The position numbers and the translations under genes were made by a program. Shown piece after piece: positions 51,140 through 62,986 of a stretch of DNA of 64,000 nucleotides. Numbering within the stretch: the first letter of the stretch is position 1; every line of letters begins with the position of its first letter. Origin of the DNA: Trichoplax adhaerens (Eukaryota > Placozoa > Uniplacotomia > Trichoplacea > Trichoplacidae); assembly GCF_000150275.1 (NCBI RefSeq), contig NW_002060944.1:3662123-3726122 (forward strand), written 5' to 3'. The notes beneath the pieces are model-generated. The model had not been told where the DNA came from and ran no database searches. It was given only the letters and a program-made list of their open reading frames with translations.

Positions 51140-51820
51140 ACTTTCCTTTTTAATGCTAGACTTTATAAATGCATAAAGAAATTGTTTAAATTAACTGTAA
51201 GCCTCTTCCATGAATACGTAAAACTAGACTAGATTTTACGAATATAGAATGAACCGTGAGCCTTTTCCATGAAGAACTACTTTTAAAAGCTTCTAATCTA
51301 ACCTCTAACTCGAGCTATTTGGGGACTGCAATACATACAGTATATATTTCAAGGCAATGGATTTCATTCACTAGATCTTATAAAACTGGTAAGAGATCAC
51401 GTTTCAAATTTTAGACATTTGCATTTGTGTCAATATATTCCGCTGTAAGCCTCTTCCAAGAATATGCAAAAATAGACCAGACTTATAAATTTCGCTTTTC
51501 TTCGCGAAATCAGACTTGGTGAACGTAGAAAATGACTTAATGGATTGTAAGCCTCTTCTATGAATAAGTAAAACTAGATTTTATAAATTTTGCTTTTCTT
51601 TGTAATCTAGACTTTATGAATGTAGAAGAATAAGTACTTGTAAAAATTTCTAATCTAACTTAATTCTAACCTTAATTCCATCTTCAAACTTAAGCTATTT
51701 GTGATTACAATATGTACAAGTTCAGCATATTTTTTCAAGGTAATGAATTTCACTTGTTAGATCTTATGCCAATAGAACTTAAATCTTGAGAAACTGGAAG
51801 GAAGATCATATTTTTAATTT
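51140..51820. repeat. Diverged segmental duplication, unit about 350-390 bases
   Basis: The motif GTAAGCCTCTTCCATGAAT and variants occur near 51200, 51258, 51447 and 51548. The following TTCTAATCTAAC ... AAGCTATTTG ... TTTCAAGG ... GATTTCA ... TAGATCTTAT series occurs in the same order at about 51288-51390 and 51650-51770. Copies are diverged and non-coding. Confidence 0.7.
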
Positions 51821-52914
51821 TTGCCATTAGGCTTCTTGCCAATTTATTTTGCATTTTGTAAAGGCAGTAGAAAAATTGCGATATTTTTCATTTGCTTAGC
51901 CAGATGCTCGCCTTGATTAATGGCTGCTATCACATCATTGTTGAAACTCTATAATCGAGTCACATGTATTGGTATGCCTTAAAAATTCATAATTTTCAAA
52001 TGTACAACTTTAGCTCTTAAGACTTGTTGCCTTAGTTCTAAAGCTGTATAAGTATTCCAGAAATGAAATAAGATTGCCTAAGGAAATGCACAACACAAAT
52101 GCGAAACTCTAATAACTAATAACTAAAATTTGTCTTGAATCGGAGACAAGACAATGAGAGAAGATGACAAGAGCAGATAATAATTTATAAATATACTGGT
52201 ATTCGTATAGAAAAGCTCATGTTCCTACAAGGATCCTAGATTTCATAACGTTTCCTCATAAGCATCTTGCATGCTGTGTTTATATAGGGTATAATATTCA
52301 TTTCAAGGCAGTTGATTTTGCTGTATTTTCCATACTATAAGAACAGAATCTACACTAACTTTAATGTGAATGCAATGAGATGAATTATCCATTGATTACG
52401 AACTTATTACAATCTTAACGTAGACGAAATGTATTTTTGCATCGCAAAACAATTATCGGATTGAATCAAGGGTATCCCCTACAATGATGGAATAGAACAT
52501 TGATTGGGCCAGATATTTAATAAGGATGAAGGTGCCGTTTGATATTAGATAACTTTGATATGATTATCTACTCCATATTTAAATAGACGATTTGCTACTA
52601 GTAATAAATGATTTGAATAAGCATGATGAGATAGAAAATCGATGAGAGAGCTATAGCTAGATCAAAATGGAACGTGATGAGATAGTAGCATCCCTGCAGT
52701 TATTATTGAGCACCTTACACCAGAAATAGACAACAGTGGGGTATTACTCATCTGTCAATATGAATATGTAAATCGTGTGGCATGCCATCCATTGTATCCA
52801 ATAATATGATTAGGATAACTCAATTTACCGCCAATAACATGCATCAGATTAGAGAATTAGAGCTATCTAGTAGAAAATCTAATAATCTTGTAAACATTGC
52901 GACTAGTAGCTAAA

Positions 52915-53960
52915 GTTTAGTTTTCAGAAAGCTGCGTGCTTCTTCTAGTCCATTAAAGTTTTTTGGACAATTTTGAGAACTAGAATCGATGATTTTTAAA
53001 TCAGCTGTAATAGCAATAATTTAGTTTTCTGAAAGCTATATGCTTTTTTAAGTCCGTTAGAAATATGATAATTTTGAGAACTAGAATCGAAGACATTGTA
53101 TTGCAATTATAGTAGCTATTATTTAGTTTTCTGAAAGCTACATATGGTATGTTTATTAATGCTTTAAGTTTTTAGATGGCAAATTATATAAGAATTATTA
53201 CCACGTGCTTTGATAATTCTTGTATGTTGGTATAAAGTAGAGTATTTATACGTTAGTTTAAGTCATATTTTTCTTTTTCTATATATCTAAAGACAAAATG
53301 AGCGTACAGCACTTCCTCTTCTAGGCCTTTAAAAGTTTGATAACTCGATAGTTAAAATCGAAGACTTCAAAGCAATTGCAGAAGCTAACATTTAATTTTC
53401 TGAAAGCTACGTACTTCATCTAGTCCATTAAATGTTTGGTAATTTTGATAGCTAGAATCAAAGACTTTTTAATTACAGCTGTGGTAGCGAATACTTGGTT
53501 TTATGAAAGCTAAATACTTCTTCTAGTCCATCCATAGTTTGACGCTATTAGAAACTAGGATTGATGACTTTAAAATCAATTGTAGTAGCTAAATTCTACT
53601 TTCTGAAAGCTACATACTCCTTCTAGTCCATTAAGAGATTGGTAATTTTGAGAACAGCTACAGAATTGGTGACTTTTAAATCAGTTATAGTAGCTAATAT
53701 TTAGCTTCCTGAATATTGCTTACATCTTTTTCTAGTCCATCAAAGTTTAGCAATTTTGAAAACTAAGATCAAAGACTTTAAAAACAGTTTTGATACCTAA
53801 TATTTAGTTTTCTGAAAGCTACATACTCCTCATTTTAGTCTATTAAGAATTTGGGAATTTTTAGAATTCTTAATCTTTTAAAATAGCTGTAGTGGTTAAT
53901 ATTTAATTTTCTGAAAGCTATTTGCTTCTTCTAGTGTATTTAAAGTTTTGGCAACTTTTG
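52915..53960. repeat. About 105-base non-coding tandem repeat, roughly nine copies
   Basis: The core TTTTCTGAAAGCTACATACT with TTCTAGTCCATTAAAGTTTG, then AATTTTGAGAACTAGAATCG and AGACTTTAAA, recurs near 52925, 53020, 53131, 53396, 53495, 53597, 53706, 53808 and 53907. A non-repeat stretch interrupts the array at about 53160-53330. There is no coding capacity. Confidence 0.82.
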
Positions 53961-54253
53961 TGAACTAGGATCGTAGACTTTAACAGTTAGTCTTACTTAG
54001 TTTGGCATATCTTCAACAAAAATAATTTGATTAGACGATTTTATCAACCAGGCGCTATTCATATCACGCAGAAAGTCATATATATTGTTGAAATTTACCC
54101 TTTGATCACCAAAGTTAATCAAATTAAGCTTACCATCTGTTACTTGATATTAATCCATTTTCAGCCAATGGCTAGAATATGGCAGCGAGTGCTATTATGT
54201 ATGTATACGTTCACAAATAATGTAAAATAAACCGGATTTAAACAATCGTCGAG

Positions 54254-55222
54254 GAAATTACAAATGAACTTATAATCCAAGAGCAACGATATGGCTATTG
54301 GTAACATAGATTATAAAGTTCCTGATTTTGTAATTACAGCATTATACACCCTGCTAAGCACTTTTAAATGCTCAATCTTCGGAAATACTGTAAACTGTTC
54401 ATCTAGGGGTTATTGCATGCAAGCACAGGGAGTAGCAACTAGAATAAGAAATATACTTCAAAGGTAAGCAATCTAATAACCAAAATATTAATCAATTAAA
54501 ATTCCGAACTCGTTCCTGTTAGTTAAATTAAAATTATATCAGAAATTTCTTGCTCAAGTTACTGGATTAATTTTTCTAATTATTCTGATGCAGCCATTTA
54601 GATATTCTTAAAATCTTCAAATCATATCTCATACTGTCTCAACTTATTTTATGATATAAGTATTCATTCTTTGTTTTGCATGGTAGATTTAAGTCTTGCA
54701 GAAAAGATTTGAAGCTTTTGGAATTAGATAGTCGCCGAAATGGTAAGATTTCAGTATAGCCATCAGCGTTGAATTTGTGATTTCCATGTTATTTAATTTG
54801 TATAAACTAGAGAATTAAATAATAATTATATGCTTATCAGATAGATTACGTATGTTTTATCGTTTTTATTACAGCAGTAATTGAGTTGAGCTTTTAGACT
54901 AGGTTTCTTAGTCGTTATTACCTGCATGATGGTTTACATAACGACGAGTAATGAAATTTTATTAATATAAAGGATTCACGTATCGAAATTAGACCCAAGC
55001 TACAGCAAAATCTTCAAACAGAAGTCAACGAAGTCAATTATCTTGAAGGTATTCTCATCTAATATGTATAGTAGATTTGATACAGAATTATTGACCATTG
55101 CTTTTAAGGAAATGAATCACTTTCGATCTAATCATTCTGGATCAAGTCGCTTCATAGTCCTACTTTACGTCGTTAGTAATTGTTATGAAACCAATTCTCA
55201 GGGTTCAAATAAATCCGAATAA
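54254..55222 (+). CDS. Unrecognised small spliced gene (5'-incomplete)
   Basis: Five consecutive stretches have acceptor and donor sites and join without a stop: 54254-54300, 54407-54463, 54687-54742, 54993-55048 and 55109-55222 (TAA). The product is at least 109 residues: EITNELIIQEQRYGYW, then GYCMQAQGVATRIRNILQ, a basic helix-like KSCRKDLKLLELDSRRN, then DPSYSKIFKQKSTKS, then EMNHFRSNHSGSSRF and a short hydrophobic tail. Agreement of all four junction phases makes chance less likely, but exons were chosen by eye in AT-rich DNA. The N-terminus was not found and may lie in the repeat field to the left. I do not recognise a family; the sequence looks mostly helical. It ends only about 110 bases before the proposed start of the Lhx3/4 gene. 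Confidence 0.38.
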
Positions 55223-55332
55223 CGGGATTGTTATAGCCGAATTAATCTTTAGGACAAAAAAATTCAAATTATAATAGTATCTACGATAAACTATCGACAA
55301 GAAGAACTCTTGATTTACTCCGTATTCCAGTT

Positions 55333-56679
55333 ATGTACTCTAAGCATGATTTATTAAATCGTGGCAGTAACATTATCACTACGCCTAAAGGATATCGCCA
55401 CGCTTTTACGCGTTACTATAGCGCATTTGAGTCATTTCGATAATAATAAGGAATTTAATCTCAATGCTAATCTCGTAAAATTCTGGCAATACCGTAAATT
55501 TCTAATGACTAACATTGCTATCTTATGTAATTTTTATTTTAGAATTGCTGTGTTTTAAATGCCAAGAAGAAATTCGCGATAGGAACATTTACGAAATGGA
55601 TAATCAATTATGGCACGGCAAATGCATTTCATGTATAGATTGCGGTAAAAACCTCGAAGGAAAATGTTTTGTAAAGGAAGAGTCAATCTATTGCAGCATG
55701 CATTACTACAGGTAACGTAAACTAACCAGTCATTCTCTATAAATAGAGGGATATTGATTCATTTTGAAATAATTGATACTATGATATCCCTACTTAGTAA
55801 TTTATTTCATGAGAGACTACAACTTTTACCTGTAAACTATCATCCTCTTCCTGATACTGCGTCGATTAGTATAGCATGAATTTTAAATTCCTAGTACCCA
55901 ATAATGATGTCATGCTAGATTATACTCATACAACTTTAGATGGTTGATTATTTTTAACACTCAAAGCAAGATTAGCTGTATTTCCAAGAAAAATATTTAC
56001 GTAATTATATGAAGATTTCTTGAAGAATTTAATATATTAAATAATTTTTTAAATACTCCCATTGGAACTATGATGCTATTCGTAACCCTCCCATACTATC
56101 TTGGTATCAACTGGTACACGAAATTGCAATAGACGATTTGGACGTAAATGTCAAGGTTGCAATCTTGGTATCTTACCGGATGAGATGGTTTACCGACTTC
56201 ATGGCTCTTGCTATCATATTAACTGCCTCCTTTGTATAGTATGTAGTAGACAATTTAAAGTAGGCGATAAATATTACATTTCGGATGAAGGTAAACCAAT
56301 TTGTAAAGAAGATTATGATGTCGCCATAATGTGTAGCGATGGTAAGCTAAGTAGCTGCTAAAATGTTGAAAAAATTGCCTGATCTAAAGATTTTCTACAT
56401 ATTGATTAGATATGGATTACCCAATTTATCACAATTTTTTTTGTAGATTTTCAGCTACATCATCCCAATCTTAAACGACCTCGAACATCTATAACACAAC
56501 AGCAGTTAAAAATGCTTAATTCGGTCTATCGAATTAAACCGAGACCAAGTAGAATTACCAGAGAAATGATTGCTACCAAGGTTGGTTTAGATTTAAGGGT
56601 CGTCCAAGTTTGGTTTCAGAATAAACGTGCTAAAGATAAGAGATCAATTACTTCAGCCCATTCAATCATAACTGAATAA
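55333..56679 (+). CDS. Lhx3/4: Lhx3/4-type LIM-homeodomain transcription factor
   Basis: Exons 55543-55711 (LIM1), 56133-56341 (LIM2) and 56447-56679 (homeodomain, TAA) join in phase. The proposed first exon, 55333-55366 (MYSKHDLLNRG), fits the phase but is tentative. Total is about 214 residues. LIM1: CFKC...WHGKCISCIDC...YCSMHY; LIM2: CQGCNLGILPDEMVYR...YHINCLLCIVCSRQ...CKEDYD. The homeodomain (about 146-205) starts LKRPRTSITQQQLKML and ends [20 protein letters not shown]; the [20 protein letters not shown] form and RRFG linker point to the Lhx3/4 (Lim3) subfamily rather than Lhx1/5. Trp48, Phe49, Asn51 and Gln50 are present. Only about ten residues follow the homeodomain, far shorter than in bilaterian Lhx3/4, where a long C-terminal activation region is usual. 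Role by family: nuclear LDB-dependent cell-fate regulator. Confidence 0.9.
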
Positions 56680-58863
56680 TTGATTCTATTGAAATAACTT
56701 AATTGTAGACCAAGCATATGCATTAGACGACCGGCTCCCATTATGACAAATATTATCGGATATTGGCAGTAATTTATGCCCGTATTCGCTTTGCGATTAA
56801 TTAAAAACTTTACTTACCTGTGTTAAGGATGATTAGCCATGATTCTAACATTAATAGTTTCAATTCAACGAGCTAACGAGGGAGCTAATTAAAGCATTTT
56901 TTAAAGTAGATACTGCTACCGCAGTATTACAGTACTTGATAATCTATGTTAAATTGGCTACAATACTAGATATTTACTTGTATGTGTAGCAATTTGGATT
57001 ATTATGGCCAGTTATAGAAATCTTTACGCTATAAATATGTAAGTTCCTATGCGCTTGTTAGTAAGAGAGCTAATTAAGCATTTTTAAGGTAGATATTACC
57101 ACCGTAATATTACTTGATTATCTATATCGGATTGGATATAATACTAAATGTTTACTTGTTTGTATAATGATCTGAATTATTTCAGCCAGTTATTAAAATT
57201 ATAATTCATTAATTCAAATTCATATTCTTAATAAAATTGAAGTTAATGGAAGAATTAACCAGACTTAGAATATTGGTTCGATGTGTTGATACTGGATGCA
57301 GTCTTTGTACTGAGATCTATACTTTTAATATTGTTACCCCTAATTGCCGTACCGAATTTACTATATGCTCAATTGTTATGTTTACGACTCCCATCACTAA
57401 TTAGCAAGATTGCGGTTGCGAAAAATGATAAATAAGCGAGTATCAAACATGCATATGCTGTCACAAAATTACATTCTTTTCTAGCATTTATTCTACCATA
57501 ACAATCTCAATGTAATTAACTCAACCTTATTACAGCAGTATAGATTTTACTAATCTATATTATATAAAAAACTTGTATGTATGGGAACACTAGTAATTAA
57601 ATAGCATTTTATTACTGGGATTGTGCTATAATTCTCAACTCTAATTCAATCTGGCATTGTAGTTTAGATTATCATCACTAAAATCATATCAAAAGAAACC
57701 TTTGCATAATATGTTAGATGCCTGACGTCCGTTGGTGAGGGTACATTGCCCAAAAGCCTTTGAACCTTATCTTACAAAAATTTTGAATTCCTCAGTATTA
57801 GTAAACATGAATTAACAATTGTCTCTCATTGCTAAGGTTGGTGATTGTCTGGATATACCCTCCAATTAGAAAACATCAATGTTATGATTGGAATTGATCT
57901 TACGTATAGCGTGGCAATATAAATTACGATATACCCTTTAGCGATTTTAAAATTATGTCTAACTAATTCTTACTAGCGCTCACCTGTAGCTACTTGGCAG
58001 TAACAAAATAGATATGTAAGTATACTACGTTAATATGAAATACTATCATCAATTAATAATATGCCGCTGATGTTTTAGTAGCTTTCCTACTATATAGAGA
58101 GCATATCTGCATTATTTTAGAACTAATTACAGGTCCATTCTAGCTTTATCAAAGCCAGTTCTTGTTCATTTATTGTTATGTAGAAATATTAAATCGTGCA
58201 TCATACTCATGCGAGTAGGATAATTAAACATTCTATTTTATACCATAATCGTCATCCAGTTTTATCCTGCCTATAAATTTATACTCGTTTCTATACATAG
58301 GTGTCTATGGCACGAAATATCTCGTAAATTATTTGATATGGATTGTTGTTTTTCAAAACAGTAGCAAATGTAACTAATTTGAAAGTATCGAAATAAATAT
58401 TTGATATAAAAATTTATTCTGCAATAGACGACGCATGCATTAATTCGCTTTCAAATGGAATCAACAGTACAGTTAGGCTCGAAAATGAATACTACGAACA
58501 GTATAGTGGGCTTGCTATCATCCAGCAATAGCCTATTAAGAAATAGAAATCGTAATAACTTCCTGCATGCAGTACTAATAGCTAGTTAAATTAAAAATTA
58601 GAAAGATTGATAGATATTAATCAGTAAAAACGAAATACAGATCCTACGTGTTTAACAATCTTACTGAGCGATGCTATTATGATCTATGCCATAAATATTC
58701 TTGCATTTGCCATCTTTGACGACAACTATAAGATTCGTTAACACATGCATGTATAGTATATTTGACTGTCAGTGAAAGATCAGTTCTAATAGTGCTAAAC
58801 ATCTTAGATATGGTTTAAAATAAGTCACAAGAAGAAAATTTGGACACCTAAAATACAAGTAAA
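56680..58863. other. Spacer downstream of Lhx3/4 gene
   Basis: It holds a two-copy direct repeat at 56878-57210 and otherwise no recognised feature. Confidence 0.45.
56878..57210. repeat. Two-copy direct repeat, spacing about 185 bases
   Basis: GAGCTAATTAAAGCATTTTT near 56881 recurs as GAGCTAATTAAGCATTTTTA near 57067. Matching TACTACC/TTACCACC, ACTTGATTATCTAT, AATACTA and TTTACTTGT blocks follow in the same order. Diverged and non-coding. Confidence 0.72.
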
Positions 58864-59143
58864 TTATCCCAATAGCCAAGTCAACTACTTCATAACCTAT
58901 CTGATAGACACTTCCAACAACTTTATGGCCAGGTGTTGTCGAATGATAATTGACTCCTCTCTCTGCAAATTTCATGAATCCTCCTTCACTAAATTCGTAG
59001 TCACCATCCTATAAGCACAGATCACTATGGCAAAAGTCTACATCATTCACCTTAATCACAGCCTCATCATGAGTAGCTTTGAGCAGCCGGATTTCGTGAA
59101 CTTAGACAGGGGAAGCTGTCTTAGCAACTTGTGTAGCCTTCAT
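58864..59143 (-). pseudogene. Zinc-type alcohol dehydrogenase fragment, two stops
   Basis: On the minus strand, from ATG at 59143, the frame reads MKATQVAKTASPV, stop (TAA, 59104-59102), VHEIRLLKATHDEAVIKVND, VDFCHSDLCL, stop (TAG, 59011-59009), DGDYEFSEGGFMKFAERG, VNYHSTTPGHKVVGSVYQIG, YEVVDLAIG. This is the GroES-like N-terminal domain of medium-chain, zinc-dependent alcohol dehydrogenases: the catalytic CHSD motif and the TPGHKVVG motif are both present and in the right order. Similarity fades after DLAIG, where GDRV and a structural zinc Cys cluster would be expected, and no nucleotide-binding domain follows. The absence of introns in this stretch may mean a processed copy or a single original exon. 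It is non-functional as read. Confidence 0.78.
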
Positions 59144-62100
59144 TATTTTTGGCAGGCGAAATGAAATCAATGTTGCGGTAAAAATAAAGTAAATACAGTA
59201 AATTCTCAGCGACCAAATCCACCGATGCTAGATTACTTCTCCTACTTGCTGTACTTAACCTTGGACTACTAACATGTTTCCTTGGGAACATATTAGTAGT
59301 CCATGACTAAACCGGGCTGGATGATACAGTTCACGACAAATTATGATAGCCTGCTATAAACCATACTATCTCTACTTTATGATACGAGTATATCGTAAAC
59401 AAGTATGCTGGTCTATCTAGCGGTAAGGTATAAAACTATAAGCTTGCTTTTCATAGGGTCTCCAATTTTAGTAGCTAGATATATTGAGTCCTGGACGGTA
59501 TTTCTAGCTCCAGACTCTTCTCAATTTTCGTAATTGAATGCAAAGTTATACTTCAGTACAGTGCACTAAATTCGCGTGATATCGTTTTCATTGATAACAA
59601 TTTTGATGTGTTTCTACTCATAGTTAGCGGTTAAAATGGTCATTACACCATATCATCTGTATACGATTTACTCCACACTAAATCGATATGATCGAATTTT
59701 TAAAGGGAAGTTTTAAGTAGTCCGTGAAAGCAGCTGATTTCTTCCCTGTTAAATAGAGTTTATAATAAGCTCGATCTTATCATTTTACTATAAATTCTAC
59801 TATCATAGTTCTGAAAGAAATTGCTGCATATATTTATTTCTTATCTTAAAATTGATGATGCAGAATAGCTAAAAATTACTACTCTAATATCGGATTATGT
59901 ACTACTATTAAATCTAAACAGTTGAAATCTCATATAATGAGAAGTCTGATGGTTGATATTACCATCAACTCCAAAGTATTTAGTCTAGATTAAGATAATA
60001 CTCGGGAAGATAACCATACACTCTAATATATTTTGGATGAAAACAGACTTCTATGATTAATAAAGTATGCGATATATCAGTAATAAACGGAATAAAACAC
60101 ACATCTGTAAACGGTTAACAAAATGAATTGGTACAGTATACCTTTATTTCAATTCTTCTCATGAATCGATAGAAGAAGTTGCAGCTTTAATGACTCGGGT
60201 ACATTAGAACAACCTAGTAGTTGATCATTTGTAGGCTCTCAAATGAATTTATTATTAAGATCAATGGAACTGATATTACGAATATTATATAGTATAATCA
60301 ATTAACAAAAATCCTATTCAGTAACATTAGGTAATAGTTTAGGCGATTGACTACTGTTAAGTTAGCGCTCTGTTGATTATAGCCGAATATTAGAAGATAG
60401 TATAATGCAATAGTAAATCGATATAGCTAACTACTTATAGCAATAATACGGTACCATGCAACATAAACAAACGCAAAATTTTGCATACATTGAGTACGAG
60501 CACTATCTACTCTACTCGATCAATATTTACAGTAAAGCTATCCTATTCTTAGTTCTTTACATTAAAGTATTGAAAACATAAAAAAAGTTAATCATCAATT
60601 AAAAGTTAAGGTTATACTCTTACAGCAATAAATATCTAAACTACATCTTTAAAAAATGTTTATAAGTTTATCGATCAACTTTATTTTAAAATCTCGTATG
60701 GTGTCTTTGAGGTAGATGATTTGAAAAGTAGAATATATGGTTGTAGGCTTTATTGTGTTATTCTATGGAGAATTAAAGTAGAGTATCTAATAATACAAAT
60801 AATATTACCGATACATCAAACAAACTACGCGTATAATAGTAAGAAACATAATCTGATATGGTAGCTTCTTCCAGTTGGTAGTGCAAATAGGTCATCAAGC
60901 TGCATATGATACTGAAGCTATATCGCAAAATTAATTACCGATCACTTCAAGTTGATTGTTTAATCATCATTGAAAACATGTGCAGATGAACTTAATTTTA
61001 TATTAATTTTACGATTCTGCTGCCAGTCAACAATCTCTTTCCAATTATAAATTATTGTTATTTATTTTGTAAGCGAAAAATAAGCAATCCCTATATCTTT
61101 TATTCTAGTAAATAACTTAATATAACGATATACCAACGGAAGAATCCCAGTATCTTAGATACGTCACTGTATATTCTAATAATAAATCTGTTCATGGACT
61201 AATTAGAAAAATTGATACGGCCTATCAGGTGATAGTTTAAAAAAAGCTTTAAATCGGTTGCTTTGGCAAATCGACTCTGTAATGATTTCTTTGAACAAAT
61301 TAGTTAATCGCTTCTTTACTTGCCAAGTATAATAATATATTATTATCTTATTTCCAGTAATTGACTACAATGTTAAGAAGACATAAAGTAAATATACCTA
61401 TTTGTTTACACAATACTAATTAGTTAATTGATTTCATCATGAATATAAAAGGTCATCCCATGTGTACTGAACGATATAAACTACTAAGGTGCATATATAT
61501 ATATATATAATCATTAAACTGTCAATATAATAAATAAGAATTTGTTGTTCTTTAATTTACAAAATAGGTAAAAGTAAATGGATACCATTAGATTAATTTA
61601 CCAGATCCCCTTTAGCCTGTCATAATTTATGCATAATTTTATTTATAAGTGATTACAGAAATGCGTTTTGATAATCAAATAATTTAGTATTTGATCTTGG
61701 GTTTTTACCGTTTTAAGGTCAAGAAGATAATATTGATAATAGTATATTTCTGATGACATTTTATATGAGATGATTATATTATTTGATTTTATAATTTTAT
61801 TGCGATATCAAAGCTGTACAGCATCTCGAATATAGTTGCCTATAGCTTTAATGAGATAAAGTTGGAAAGTGCTTGTCAGCCTTCTACTGCATCCTGGACA
61901 AATAGTTATCCATGTTACGCTTGCATAAGTACTATACCGTAGATAGAACTTTACGTTCACTACAATATATTCTTGTACCGAAAGAAGCTATTCTAAGCAT
62001 GAACATACGTGTCTAACGATACGGTATATAATAAAAGTGATAATGATAATATCATTACATATACAGTATTGCAATTATATTAGCACTGTTTTTCATTTTT

Positions 62101-62722
62101 ATATAGAGATACCTACTAGTTCATAATTAGTTGGCATTTTATTACAACTTATTTATTGTATATACGAATATATATGCGTCAATTAGTTCGTCTTTAGATG
62201 CTCTCAAGCTTTGATAGTATGGAATAATATACTTTAAATTGAGAATAAAAAGGAAAAGTGCTTTTCTTCGTGATTGAAGTTAAAATTATGAATAGGGAAA
62301 TTTACATCGCTGTAATAGGACACTACAATTTTATACTACAAAATTACGCCCTATATTTATAAAATAAGTAGCTAAGGGATAAAAGCCAAATTACCTAGAC
62401 TCTGTATTAAATGCAAATCGAATTTAAAATTTCTATCGATTTTAAGGAAAATCAAGAAATACGTATTATGTAATACTATCATAATCGTTAATAATTTCTT
62501 ACTCAACAACTTAATTTCCTTCATATTTTAATAATTCAAGATCTTATTACATTTGCAATGTGGGTGATGATAATTTTAAAATCAGAACACTTGTAATGTT
62601 AATAAAATTTTTCTCTCCTTCATGTATCTTTTTTGTCGAAATTCAGTTCGACATAAAATGTTATGTAAGACTAAGATTGACTTCAAATTCATATTATTAT
62701 TAATAGCTAATGATCGGAATTT
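59144..62722. other. AT-rich spacer
   Basis: Apart from the hairpin at 59262-59303 and an AT run at about 61493-61509, nothing was recognised in this stretch. Confidence 0.45.
59262..59303. other. Near-perfect 42-base hairpin
   Basis: TGGACTACTAACATGTTTCC and GGAACATATTAGTAGTCCA pair over about 19 bases around a TTG loop, with one C-A mismatch and one bulged T. It lies about 120 bases to the right of the 5' end of the alcohol dehydrogenase pseudogene. It may be a short inverted repeat or a small structured RNA; sequence alone cannot tell. Confidence 0.7.
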
Positions 62723-62963
62723 TTAGCTCCGGCATAAAGAATTATTCATCGTCTTCTTTGTGGCCAACGATGTATTACTGTGATGTTCACATACTATATG
62801 GCCGTTAACTAGTCGGAAACGATCACCCGATGTTAATCGACTTGTACATACTACACAGGTAAAGCAATTGGGATGGTAAGCTCTCTGATTTAACTTGAGA
62901 ACCATCTCGTCGGGTGATATTGCCTGAAGACAACCTGCACAGCTGCCACCACTACCAAAGCGC
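62723..62963 (-). CDS. LMO4: LMO4-like LIM-only protein, second LIM domain
   Basis: A terminal exon runs from an acceptor (TTCTACAG, with AG at 62965-62964) at 62963 to a TAA at 62723; phase requires two bases from the preceding exon, restoring RRFG. The residues RFGSGGSCAGCLQAISPDEM, VLKLNQRAYHPNCFTCVVC, TSRLTSGDRFRLVNGHIVCE and HHSNTSL match LIM2 of LMO4 (the FGxxGxCxxCxQxI start, YHxxCFTC, LxxGDRF and INGxxxCEH blocks). All zinc ligands are present. A short tail follows and no homeobox, as in LMO4. The first LIM domain was not seen up to 64000, so it is probably beyond the window. LMO4 is a nuclear adaptor that competes for LDB cofactors (family knowledge). Confidence 0.86.
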
Positions 62964-62986
62964 CTGTAGAATAGTAATAGTGGCAT

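Noticed and set aside
52915-53960. CRISPR-like array
   Set aside because: Unit of about 105 bases with drift along its whole length and no short identical repeats or distinct spacers; also a eukaryotic context.
54027-54230. Open frame of 67 residues upstream of the candidate spliced gene
   Set aside because: No splice site gives a phase-consistent join to 54254, and the composition is AT-driven.
55515-55715. LIM1 of Lhx3/4 starting at the ATG at 55515
   Set aside because: That ATG lies before the acceptor TTTTAG at 55542 in a T-rich intron end; the residues before ELLCFKC look like translated intron, so an upstream first exon is more likely.
56101-56132. Coding bases just before LIM2 of Lhx3/4
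   Set aside because: An acceptor (GCAATAG) at 56132 restores RRFG in phase with the LIM1 exon; sequence to its left is intron.
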